Source of the DNA: Cognatiluteimonas weifangensis
GTDB taxonomy: Bacteria; Pseudomonadota; Gammaproteobacteria; Xanthomonadales; Xanthomonadaceae
Length of the DNA stretch: 64,000 nt
Assembly: GCF_003416885.1 (NCBI RefSeq)
Contig: NZ_QVPD01000002.1
Coordinates: forward strand, 186,001 to 250,000
Direction of reading: 5' to 3'
The notes beneath the pieces were generated by a model. That model saw only the letters and a program-made list of their open reading frames with translations, was not told the DNA's origin and did no database searches. Shown one piece after another: positions 1-8,900 of this stretch. Both the position numbers and the translations under genes were made by a program. Each line of letters opens with the position of its first letter. The stretch's first letter is position 1.

Positions 1-954
<954 letters not shown>

Positions 955-1118
955 TATAACCTCAAGTGGCCTTGGACTCGACGACGCGTCGACGTTCGGC
1001 ACAATCACTCGCTACGTCCCGACTTATTCGCCGAAGGCAGGGGATTCCCTGCCGGAAGCAACCCCGCGAGAGCGTGCGCGCCGGCCCGGCCCATCGGGAA
1101 TGGCGACCCTCCACCCTC

Positions 1119-1235
1119 TCCCTGGTGACAATAGCTGCGTGGAACCACCCGATCCCATCCCGAACTCGGAAGTGAAACGCGCACGCGCCGATGGTAGTGT
1201 GCATTCAGCATGCGAGAGTAGGTCATTGCCAGGGT
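1119..1235 (+). rRNA. rrf: 5S ribosomal RNA
   Basis: The conserved 5S core is visible (GATCCCATCCCGAACTCGG, then AAGTGAAACG and GCCGATGGTAGTGTG). The closing helix pairs CCCTGG at 1120-1125 with CCAGGG at 1229-1234, which sets the ends to within a few bases. It follows the 23S gene by about 165 bases with no tRNA gene in the spacer. Confidence 0.95.
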
Positions 1236-1243
1236 CTTACCCC

Positions 1244-1276
1244 AAAACCCCCAGCCCCGGCTGGGGGTTTTTCTTT
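1244..1276 (+). terminator. Rho-independent terminator of the rRNA operon
   Basis: AAAACCCCCAGCC at 1244-1256 pairs with GGCTGGGGGTTTTT at 1259-1272 and is followed by more T-rich sequence. It sits directly after 5S rRNA and closes the operon. The 220 bases from here to 1496 show no gene I can support. Confidence 0.9.
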
Positions 1277-1496
1277 GGCGGATGGGCTGGACGGGCGCCA
1301 GCCCGCTGCCCTGCAGCCGGTAGCCTGGGTTTGTGGCACCGCCCGCGACATCGCTGCTGCCGGGCCTGAGGGTGGATTCGCGGCATGCCCGTGCAAGCAG
1401 GGGCGCCGGTTTCTCTCGCGGACGCATTTGGGAGAAGGCCCCTTTCTGCGTGCGCCGTGAACCCGCCTGCGACCCGAATGGCAAGGCCGGGGCGGG

Positions 1497-2972
1497 TCAG
1501 AACAGTTCCCGCGGCGGAGCCGGATTCCGGGCTGCGGCATCGCGGTGGCGTATCGCCCGGCTGTCGGCCCCGGCGGCCCGGTGCGGTTCGCGACGCGTAG
1601 GCGCCCGGCGATGCGTGTCCTCCGCCAGGATCTTGAATTGGCGCTCGCGCTGCAACCACAGTGCGTGCGCGTCGTGCTCGCTGCGGTCGCGGATCGGCTT
1701 GCGGCGGGGGGGCGGGTCGTCCTCCCGAGCGATATCCGGGATCGTCGAGAACGGGATCCGCATCGGCGCCGCGCCGTGGGCGAGGGCTTCCTGCATCGCG
1801 CCGAAATAGACGGTGTTGTTGCCGTAGCGCCGGTTGATCCGGTCGAGCACCGAACTCACGCCCTGGCGCCGGCCGTCGTCGCGGAGGAGCTCGCGGGTGA
1901 CGCAGCCACCCGGCTGCAACCCGACCAGGGTGACTGCGACCGAAAGTGGCGGATGCCGCGCCGGCTGCCAGCGGCCGGCGGCGATGCCACGCTGCAGGGA
2001 TTCGAGCTGCTGGCCGAGCAGGTCCAGCAAGGTCGGAGTGTCGTCCAGCGGCGCGAACTGCAGGTCGCGCTCGAAGCCCCTGTCGCGGCCGACGAAGCGG
2101 ATCCGGATCGCGAGCCCCTGCGCCAGATAGCCCTCGCCGCGGAGTCGCATCGCGGCTTTCGCCAGCAGCTTGAACAGCACCGCACGCATGCCTTCGAAGT
2201 TGCGCAGCTGCGGCGCCAGCACGTGGGAATGCCCGATCGAGCCGCGCCGGGACTCGCGCTCCGGGAGATCGTGGCCGCGCAGCTGCAGCCAGTAGCGCTC
2301 GCCTTCCACGCTGCCCCAGGCCGCGCGCAGGTGCGCGCGCGTGGCAGCGCACAGCTGTGCGCTGGTATGGATGCCGGCGGCGTGCAGCCGCGCTTCCATC
2401 GACGGGCCGATGCCGCAGAAATCGCGCAGCTCCAGCGCGTGCAGCCGCTGCGGCAGGTCGGCGAGTTCGATCACCGTCAGCCCGTCGGGCTTGTCCATGT
2501 CCGAGGCGGTCTTGGCGAGGAAACGGTTGGGCGCGATGCCGATCGAACAGTTGATCGCAGGGCTGAAGCCGCGTTCGCGCAGCTGCTGCTTGATGCCGCG
2601 GGCGATCGCCTCGGCGTTGGCGCGCTCGCGTTCGCGGCCGAGCAAGCGGCAGGGCACCTCGTCGATCGAGCTCGGCTTGCCGTGCGGGATGCAGTCCTGG
2701 ATCGCATCCATCAGCTGCTGGTGCAGGGCGATGTAGCGTGCGGGGCGGGCGAGCACGAAGCGGATCCCGGGACAGCGCTCGCGCGCCTCGCGCACGCCGG
2801 TGCCGGTTTTCACGCCGTGGCGCTTGGCCTCGTAACTGGCGGCCAGGCAGCAGGTGCTGTCGGCGGCGACCGGAACGACGGCCACCGGTTGCCCGCGCAA
2901 CTGCGGCCGGTCGTATTGCTCGACCGAGGCGAAGTACGAATCGAAGTCGACGAACAGGCAGCGCAGCGTCAT
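1497..2972 (-). CDS. Y-family (DinB/UmuC-like) translesion DNA polymerase
   Basis: A 491-residue protein of the Y-family polymerases, which copy past damaged template bases with low fidelity. The N-terminal motif VDFDSYFASVEQ (residues 8-19) supplies the first metal-binding Asp, D9, and the steric-gate tyrosine region. S102-I-D-E105 supplies the other two acidic residues, so the catalytic triad looks intact. The helix-hairpin-helix region (LRDFCGIGPSMEARL) and a little-finger domain follow. The palm motif is followed by VPCRL instead of the usual A-F/Y-L-D, and the tail after about residue 380 is long, basic and low-complexity, unlike DinB. The start was taken at the Met directly before the family's N-terminal strand; an upstream in-frame Met at 3002 would add ten residues with no family match. 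It could be a DinB paralogue; it is not a standard ImuB, which lacks the acidic residues. Confidence 0.85.
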   Translation of the reverse strand: MTLRCLFVDFDSYFASVEQYDRPQLRGQPVAVVPVAADSTCCLAASYEAKRHGVKTGTGVREARERCPGIRFVLARPARYIALHQQLMDAIQDCIPHGKPSSIDEVPCRLLGRERERANAEAIARGIKQQLRERGFSPAINCSIGIAPNRFLAKTASDMDKPDGLTVIELADLPQRLHALELRDFCGIGPSMEARLHAAGIHTSAQLCAATRAHLRAAWGSVEGERYWLQLRGHDLPERESRRGSIGHSHVLAPQLRNFEGMRAVLFKLLAKAAMRLRGEGYLAQGLAIRIRFVGRDRGFERDLQFAPLDDTPTLLDLLGQQLESLQRGIAAGRWQPARHPPLSVAVTLVGLQPGGCVTRELLRDDGRRQGVSSVLDRINRRYGNNTVYFGAMQEALAHGAAPMRIPFSTIPDIAREDDPPPRRKPIRDRSEHDAHALWLQRERQFKILAEDTHRRAPTRREPHRAAGADSRAIRHRDAAARNPAPPRELF

Positions 2973-3127
2973 CGGCGGGCCCGCAGACGGGCGCGTGGCC
3001 AAGGGCCGGCAGTATCCCCCTGGCCGATCTCAGGCCGGGAGATCCCTTGCGGATCAAGCGTTTGACGGCCGGCACCGGTGACGCCGTGTCGGCGACAGCC
3101 ACCAGCGCAAATCCGGGGCCGCCCCCG

Positions 3128-3775
3128 TTACAGGAGCAGCGGCGGTTCGCCGCCGACGATCACCACGTCCGCCGGCCGACGCGCGAACAGGCCGACACTG
3201 ACCACGCCCGGCAACTGGTTGATCGCTGTTTCCATGGCGACCGGGTCGGTGATGGCCAGACCGTGGATGTCCAGCACCCAGTTGCCGTTGTCGGTGGTCG
3301 TGCCCTGGCGCCAGACCGGCTGGCCGCCGGTCAGCGCCAGGATCTCGCGCGCGACCAGGCTGCGCGCCATCGGGATCACCTCGACCGGCAGCGGGAACCG
3401 GCCCAGCACGTCGACACGCTTGCCCGGGTCGATGATGCAGACGAATTTCGCGCTCGCCTGGGCGATGATCTTCTCGCGCGTGAGCGCGGCGCCGCCGCCC
3501 TTGATCAGGCGCTTGTGCGGATCGCATTCGTCGGCGCCGTCGACGTACAGCGGCAGCGGACCGGTGTCGTTGAGCTCGAGGACCTCGATGCCGTGGCTGC
3601 GCAACCGCTGGGTGCTCTGCTCGGAGCTGGACACCGCGCCGGCGATGCGGTGCCGCAGCCGCGCCAGCGCGTCGATGAAGAAGGCGACGGTGGAGCCGGT
3701 GCCGACGCCGACGATCATGCCGTCCTCGACGTACTCGATGGCCTTTTCGCCGGCCAGGCGCTTGGCTTCGCTCAC
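3128..3775 (-). CDS. rpiA: Ribose-5-phosphate isomerase A
   Basis: This 215-residue enzyme interconverts ribose 5-phosphate and ribulose 5-phosphate in the non-oxidative pentose phosphate pathway, in the cytosol. Family motifs are present: [15 protein letters not shown] (phosphate loop), DGADECD (catalytic Asp region) and [11 protein letters not shown] (catalytic Lys region). Length is normal (E. coli RpiA is 219). The start is GTG at 3775, just before the conserved [13 protein letters not shown]-terminus. It lies 13 bases downstream of the EVE-domain gene on the same strand, so co-transcription is likely. Transketolase, its pathway partner, is encoded far away at 50139. Confidence 0.96.
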   Translation of the reverse strand: MSEAKRLAGEKAIEYVEDGMIVGVGTGSTVAFFIDALARLRHRIAGAVSSSEQSTQRLRSHGIEVLELNDTGPLPLYVDGADECDPHKRLIKGGGAALTREKIIAQASAKFVCIIDPGKRVDVLGRFPLPVEVIPMARSLVAREILALTGGQPVWRQGTTTDNGNWVLDIHGLAITDPVAMETAINQLPGVVSVGLFARRPADVVIVGGEPPLLL

Positions 3776-3788
3776 GTGGTTCCCCGGA

Positions 3789-4256
3789 TCATTCCAGCGA
3801 CAGCAGCAGCTTCCATTGCGCCGCCGTCACCGGCAGCACCGACAGCCGCGTGCCCTTGCGGATCAGGGCGAAGTCCTCGCCCAGCGCGTCGGCATGGGTG
3901 CGGATTTCCTCCAGCGGCAGCGGCCGCGCAAGGTGGCGCACGAAACGCACGTCGACCAGGTCCCAGCGTGGCTGCTCGCGGCTGGCCCTGGGGTCGAAAT
4001 AGCGGGATTTCCGCTCGAACTGGGTCGGGTCCGGGTAGGCGGCGCTGGCGACTTCGGCCAGGCCGTAGATGCCCGGGACGGCGCAGTTGGAGTGGTAGAA
4101 CAGCACGCCGTCGCCGACCTGCATCTGGCGCATGAAATTGCGCGCCTGGTAGTTGCGCACCCCGGTCCACGGCTCGCTGCCGACGCGTTGCAGGTCGTCG
4201 ATGGAGAAGTCGCCGGGCTCGGACTTCATCAGCCAGTGGCGTTTGCGCGGACTCAT
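3789..4256 (-). CDS. EVE domain-containing protein (thymocyte nuclear protein 1-like)
   Basis: A 155-residue single-domain protein with the EVE signature: an N-terminal [18 protein letters not shown], then [14 protein letters not shown], and [19 protein letters not shown] domains belong to the PUA-like fold, which binds modified nucleobases; the cellular role of stand-alone bacterial members is not settled. The start ATG overlaps the stop of fthC by the ATGA arrangement at 4253-4256, so the two are translationally coupled. The order fthC-EVE-rpiA is common in xanthomonads as far as I recall. Confidence 0.92.
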   Translation of the reverse strand: MSPRKRHWLMKSEPGDFSIDDLQRVGSEPWTGVRNYQARNFMRQMQVGDGVLFYHSNCAVPGIYGLAEVASAAYPDPTQFERKSRYFDPRASREQPRWDLVDVRFVRHLARPLPLEEIRTHADALGEDFALIRKGTRLSVLPVTAAQWKLLLSLE

Positions 4257-4855
4257 GGCGGGACCGGGGTACCTGCGGTGGCGGGGAGGAGGGTGCCTTG
4301 CTCGCTGCAGACCGCATCGAGCGCGACATCCCAGGATTCCGCGGCCAGCACCTGCACCTGCTGCGCGGCGAAGCCGGCGCCCACCAGCCAGGGCGGCGGG
4401 CCCTGCCGGTTGCGGAATGCGAAGCTGCGATCGTACCAGCCGCCGCCCATGCCCAGCCGCTGGCCGCGGGCGTCGAAGCCGACCAGCGGCACCACCACCA
4501 GCGCCATCGCCGCGGCCGGGAGCAGCGATTCGGCGGCGACATCGGGCTCGGGGATGCCGAAGCGGTTGCCGACCAGGGCGTCGCCGCGGCGCCAAGGCGC
4601 GAAACGCAGCTGGCCGTCCGCGCCCAGCACCGGCAGGCAGTAGTGCAGCGTCGGCGGCAGCCGCAGCTGCCAGGCATGCAGCGCGATCTCGCCGTCCATC
4701 GCCCAGTAGCCGGCGACATGTCCGGATGCGGGCGCGAACGGCAGCGCGAGCAGCTGCTCGGCCAGGCGTTCGGCGGCGGCGATGCGCGCGGCGGCGGGGA
4801 TCGCGCGCCGGCGCTGCCGCAGTTCGCGTCGCAACGCGTCGCGATCGCCGCTCAT
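4253..4855 (-). CDS. fthC: 5-formyltetrahydrofolate cyclo-ligase
   Basis: A 200-residue enzyme that converts 5-formyl-THF to 5,10-methenyl-THF using ATP, recycling a folate storage form. The family motifs are present: basic N-terminus with R-REL-RRR, the central YWAMDGEIAL, and the signature GMGGGWYDRSF near residue 135. It lies just downstream of the 6S RNA gene, the same pairing as E. coli ssrS-ygfA. A terminator-like hairpin separates the RNA from this gene, so either read-through or a promoter within about 50 bases must drive it. Its stop overlaps the EVE gene start. Confidence 0.95.
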   Translation of the reverse strand: MSGDRDALRRELRQRRRAIPAAARIAAAERLAEQLLALPFAPASGHVAGYWAMDGEIALHAWQLRLPPTLHYCLPVLGADGQLRFAPWRRGDALVGNRFGIPEPDVAAESLLPAAAMALVVVPLVGFDARGQRLGMGGGWYDRSFAFRNRQGPPPWLVGAGFAAQQVQVLAAESWDVALDAVCSEQGTLLPATAGTPVPP

Positions 4856-4904
4856 GCGGCGCGGCCGCCGCCGGCCCGCTGCGGCCGGATCACCGGCGCG
4901 GCGG

Positions 4905-4939
4905 CAAAAAACAAAGCCCGCAACGGGTACGGGCTTTGC
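4905..4939 (-). terminator. Rho-independent terminator between 6S RNA and fthC
   Basis: On the minus strand AAAGCCCG and CGGGCTTT form an 8-bp stem around a nine-base loop, followed by GTTTTTTG. It lies about 25 bases past the 3' end of the 6S RNA and probably terminates most of its transcripts. Confidence 0.75.
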
Positions 4940-4959
4940 ATGTCCAGGGACATCGACAA

Positions 4960-5147
4960 AACATCCTCCGCCATGGCGATGCGTGCGAAACGACCTTGAA
5001 CCCGGGGTTCAAGTGGGAATGCCTGGAGGCCATCGGGCTTCCCGCTGCGAGGCGGACTTGCACACCCGGCTTCCGCTGCATCCCCGTGGTCGTCATTAGG
5101 GACAAGGCGAATGTTTGCGCACGCTGTCGCGCAGGGCAGAGGACGCG
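4960..5147 (-). ncRNA. ssrS: 6S RNA
   Basis: This RNA binds the sigma-70 RNA polymerase holoenzyme as an open-promoter mimic and represses transcription in stationary phase. It sits between zapA and fthC on their strand, the classic gammaproteobacterial 6S position. Read on the minus strand, CCTCTGCC (plus 5135-5142) pairs perfectly with GGCGGAGG (plus 4965-4972) to form the closing stem. The 3' half contains CTTGAACC-CCGGGTTCAAGG, the counterpart of the CCTTGAACC hairpin of E. coli 6S. Length of about 185 nt is typical. The ends are estimated from the closing stem and from the -10 box. Confidence 0.9.
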
Positions 5148-5152
5148 GACAG

Positions 5153-5158
5153 AGTATA
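5153..5158 (-). promoter_or_regulatory. Probable -10 box of the 6S RNA promoter
   Basis: TATACT on the minus strand lies about six bases before the inferred 6S 5' end. No good -35 hexamer is visible at the usual distance; the upstream region is an alternating GC run. Confidence 0.55.
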
Positions 5159-5275
5159 GCGATGCGCGCGCGCGCGGCCTATCCATCCGTCGGTCGGTAC
5201 CCATGGCCCGGTTCAGGCGACGCATGCGGGGATGAATGCGCGCTGGCGCCGCCGGCGTGCGGCACGCGCGTGCGT

Positions 5276-5566
5276 TCAGAGATCGGCCACGGCGTCGAGC
5301 CTGCGCTGCAGGCCGTCGAGGGTGCGGACCAGCTCGCGGTCGCGCGCGTCGTTTTCCTCGCGCAACTGCTGCAGTTCGTGCGCCAGGTTGAGTGCGGCGA
5401 GGACCGCGACGCGGTCGACCGCGGCCATGCGGTTGCTGCCGCGCAGCTCGCGCATCTTGCCGTCCAGCAGCTTGGCGGCGGCCATCAGGCTGTCGCGCTC
5501 GTCCGGTTCGACGCCGACCGTGTATTCGCGGTCGAGCACGCGGATGGCGACCGGCTCGCTGCTCAC
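5276..5566 (-). CDS. zapA: Cell division protein ZapA
   Basis: A 96-residue homologue of ZapA, which bundles FtsZ filaments at midcell. The N-terminal globular part contains VAIRVLDREYTVGVEPDER, and the C-terminal half (from about residue 60) is a coiled coil rich in L, E and R (LNLAHELQQLREENDARDREL). The start is GTG at 5566; it overlaps the upstream stop codon (GTGA, 5563-5566), so it is coupled to the small coiled-coil gene before it. 6S RNA follows 130 bases downstream, as in many gammaproteobacteria. Confidence 0.93.
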   Translation of the reverse strand: MSSEPVAIRVLDREYTVGVEPDERDSLMAAAKLLDGKMRELRGSNRMAAVDRVAVLAALNLAHELQQLREENDARDRELVRTLDGLQRRLDAVADL

Positions 5567-5784
5567 GTGTGCTGCTCCAGCGACTTCAGCCGCGCGATCA
5601 TCGCCTCGACCCGCGAGCGCGCCTGCTCGTTCTTGGCCAGCAGCTGCGAACGTTCGCCGGCCAGCTGCTCCTGTTGCTGGCGCAGGCTGCGGTTTTCCTC
5701 GGCCAGCTGTTGCGCGCGCGCGGCCAGCGCCTCGACGCGGGCGGCAGTGGCGCGCAACTGGGCGAGCACCTCGGCGTTGTCCAT
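5563..5784 (-). CDS. TIGR02449-type small coiled-coil protein (ZapB-like)
   Basis: A 73-residue protein predicted to be one continuous coiled coil, with heptad-like L/A positions and many E, R and Q residues (VEALAARAQQLAEENRSLRQQQ). It matches what I know of the TIGR02449 family, which typically lies directly upstream of zapA in xanthomonads and pseudomonads. A ZapB-like role with ZapA is plausible but is inference from size, fold and position. The internal Met at 5784 was chosen over a longer frame because the extra residues are low-complexity and the family is about this length. Confidence 0.8.
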   Translation of the reverse strand: MDNAEVLAQLRATAARVEALAARAQQLAEENRSLRQQQEQLAGERSQLLAKNEQARSRVEAMIARLKSLEQHT

Positions 5785-5916
5785 CCCGGCACCATAGGCA
5801 GCGGCCACGTGGCGGTCAAGGCGCGCCGCGGTCGCCGGCAGCGCGCCGGGGAACCGCCTCGGGGAACCGCTCCGGCGGGCGGCCGCGAGCCGTGCGGCCG
5901 CAGCCGCCTCCACCGC

Positions 5917-8900
5917 TCAGGGACCGCCTGCCGGCGTGGCCACGCGCGCGGCCGACGGCGCCCAGTTGCGGATGAAGGCCAGGCAGCGCTGCGCTTCCAG
6001 CGGCGGCGACAGCCAGTAGCCCTGGATCTCGTCGCAACGGTGGGTCCGCAGGAACTGCAGCTGCGCCTGCGTCTCCACGCCCTCGGCCACCACGTTCAAT
6101 CCCAGTGCGCGCGCCATCGCCAGGATGGTGGTGGTGATCGCGGCGTCTTCGGAGCCGTGACTGAGGTCGTCGACGAATTCCTTGTCGATCTTCAGGGTGT
6201 TGATCGGCAGCCGCTTGAGGTAGGCCAGCGACGAGTAGCCGGTGCCGAAATCGTCGATCGCCAGGGTCACCCCGAGGCTGCGGAAGGCCTGCAGCTTGTC
6301 CGCGGTCTGCTGCGCGTTGGCCATGACCACGCTTTCGGTCAGCTCCAGTTCCAGGCACTTCGCCGGCAGCCCGGTTTCGGCCAGCACGCGCTCCACCACG
6401 CCCGGGAAATCGCCGCGCAGCAGCTGCAGCGCCGAGACGTTGACCGATGCGCCCAGCCCGGCGAGCCCGTGCTGGTGCCAGCGCGCCAGGGTCAGGCAGG
6501 CCTCGCGCAGCGCCCATTCGCCGATCTCCAGGATCTGTCCGCTTTCCTCGGCCAGCGGGATGAACTGGGTCGGCGGGATCTCGCCGTAGTCGCGGCTGTG
6601 CCAGCGCAGCAGCGCTTCCACGCCGATGATCCGGGTCTGCGCCAGCGCCATCCGCGGCTGGTACACCAGCCGCAGTTCGCCGCGGTCGAGCACCTTGCGC
6701 AGCGCGCCGGAGAGGGTGGCGCGGCGGCGGATCGAGACATCCATCGCCTCGGTGTAGCGCATGTAGGTACGGCGGCCGGCAGCCTTGGCCTGGTACATCG
6801 CGGTGTCGGCCTGCTTCAGCAGCTCGGTCGGCACCTGGGCGTGGTCCGGGTACAGGCTGATGCCGATCGACGGCGAGATCGAGATTTCCTGGCGGTCGTC
6901 CAGCAGCAGCGGCGCCTCGAACGCCATGATGATCTCGCGCGCGACCTTGTCGGCCTGTTCCGGCCCCTCCAGGTGCTCCAGCACCACGGTGAACTCGTCG
7001 CCGCCCAGGCGCGCGACCGTGTGCTGGGCGCCGACCGTGTCCTGCAGCCGCACCGCGGCCGCGCGCAGGATGCGGTCGCCGGCGGCGTGGCCGAGCGAGT
7101 CGTTGATGTCCTTGAACCGGTCCAGGTCCAGGAACAGCACCGCAATGCGGTCGTCCTGGCGGCGCGCGCGCACGATCGCGCGCGACAGCCGCTCGGCCAG
7201 CAGGGTGCGGTTGGGCAGGTTGGTCAGGGTGTCGAAGTTGGCCAGGTAGCGCAGTTCCTGCTCGGCGCGCTTCTGGTCGGTGATGTCGCCCAGCACCACC
7301 ACGTACAGGGCCTGCTGGCCGTTGCCGTCGAGCACGGTGCTGCATTCGTACGCGCACAGGAACTCCTCGCCGTCCTTGCGCTGCTGCCACATCTCGCCCG
7401 ACCAGCGGCCGTGGCGCCGCAACTGCTCGCGGATCTCTCGGTAGTACGCCGGCTCGTGCTGGGCGCTGTCGAGGAGGTTGGCATTGCGCCCGATCACCTC
7501 GACCTCGCCATAACCGGTCATGCGCGAGAACGCCGGGTTGATGGAGATGAAGTCGAAGTCGCGGTCGAGCACGCAGACCGCCTCGTTCATGCTGCGCAGC
7601 ACCTCGGAGGCGATGCGCCGTTCGCGTTCGGCATGGCGGCTGAGGGTGATGTTGCGCGCGGTGCCGGCCAGGCGCCTGACGCGACCGTCGGCGTCGCGCT
7701 CCACCGCGCGCCCGCGCGCGCGAATCCAGATCCACTGCCCGTCCTCGCCGGGGATGCGGTGCTCGGACAGGAACAACGGGGTTTCGCCGCGCAGATGCTG
7801 GCGCAGGCGCTCGCGCACCTGCGGCAGGTCGTCGCGATGGATCCGGTGGTTGGACTCCACCTCGGTTTCCACCAGGATGTCGGAGGCGCTGCGGACGTCG
7901 TCCTTGGCATGCATGCGCTGCAATTCGCCGCGGACGAGATCGTAGTCCCAGAACTGCTCGCCCGAGGCCCACAGCGCCAGCTTCAGCCGTTGCTCGCGGT
8001 CGCGGATGTGCTCGAAATAGCCGCGTTCCAATTGCCGCTGCCGGTGCCAGTGCCGCCATAGCAGCCACAGCGCCAGCGCGGCCAGCAACGCATAGGCGGC
8101 CAGCGCCAGCGGGTGCCGCCACCACGGCGGGGTGACCACGATCGGCAGGCGCAACTCCTGCGGGTTCCACACGCCGTCGTGGTTGGTGCTCTGGGCGCGG
8201 AACAGGTAATGCCCGGCGGGCAGCAGGGTGTAGGTGATCTCGTTCCGGGTGCCGTTGTCGACCCAGTCGGCGTCGACGCCGTCGATGCGGTAGCGGTAGC
8301 GGATGCCGGCGCTGCCGAGGTAGTCCAGCGCGCCGATGCGCAGGCGCAGGATGTCGGCGGTTTCCGGCAGTTCGATCCGCGTCTGCTGCCAGGCGGTGCG
8401 GGTCGGCGAATCGGCCTGCGCGCCGATCCGGGTCGACAGCAGTCGCAACGGCGGCCGCAGGGTGCTGTCGGCGATCCGTGCCGGATCGAACACGTTCACG
8501 CCGCCGACCCCGCCGAAGGCCAGTTGCCCGCCCTCGAGCACGGCGACCGCGCCGCCGTTGAACTCCAGGTCCTGCAGGCCGTCGCTCAGGCCGTAGCTGC
8601 GCAAGGCGCCGGCGCGCGGATCCCCGGGCTGCGGCGTATAGCGCAACAGACCGCGATTGGTCCCCATCCACAGCGCGCCTGAGGCGTCGGCGGCAAGGCT
8701 GAACACCACCGGCAGCGCCTCGCCCTTGAGCGCGGCGAGCAGCGGCTGGGTGAAGTGCGCGGTATCGTTGCGGTCGATCCGCAGCCGGTTCAGCCCGCCG
8801 TGGCTGCCGACCCAGAGGTTGCCGTCGCGATCCTGCCACAGCGCGCGGACGAGATCGCCGGCGAGGCTGTCGTCGCCGTCGATGCGCCGCTGGAAATGGC

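Noticed and set aside
955..1118. tRNA gene in the 23S-5S spacer
   Set aside because: No cloverleaf or CCA-type end could be seen.
1545..3065. Long plus-strand frame opposite the Y-family polymerase
   Set aside because: The high GC content leaves few stop codons, so long antisense frames appear over most genes. The minus strand matches a known family; this one is low-complexity.
5392..8061. 889-codon plus-strand frame
   Set aside because: It is antisense to the propeller GGDEF-EAL gene and rich in R, A, Q and G, with no domain match.
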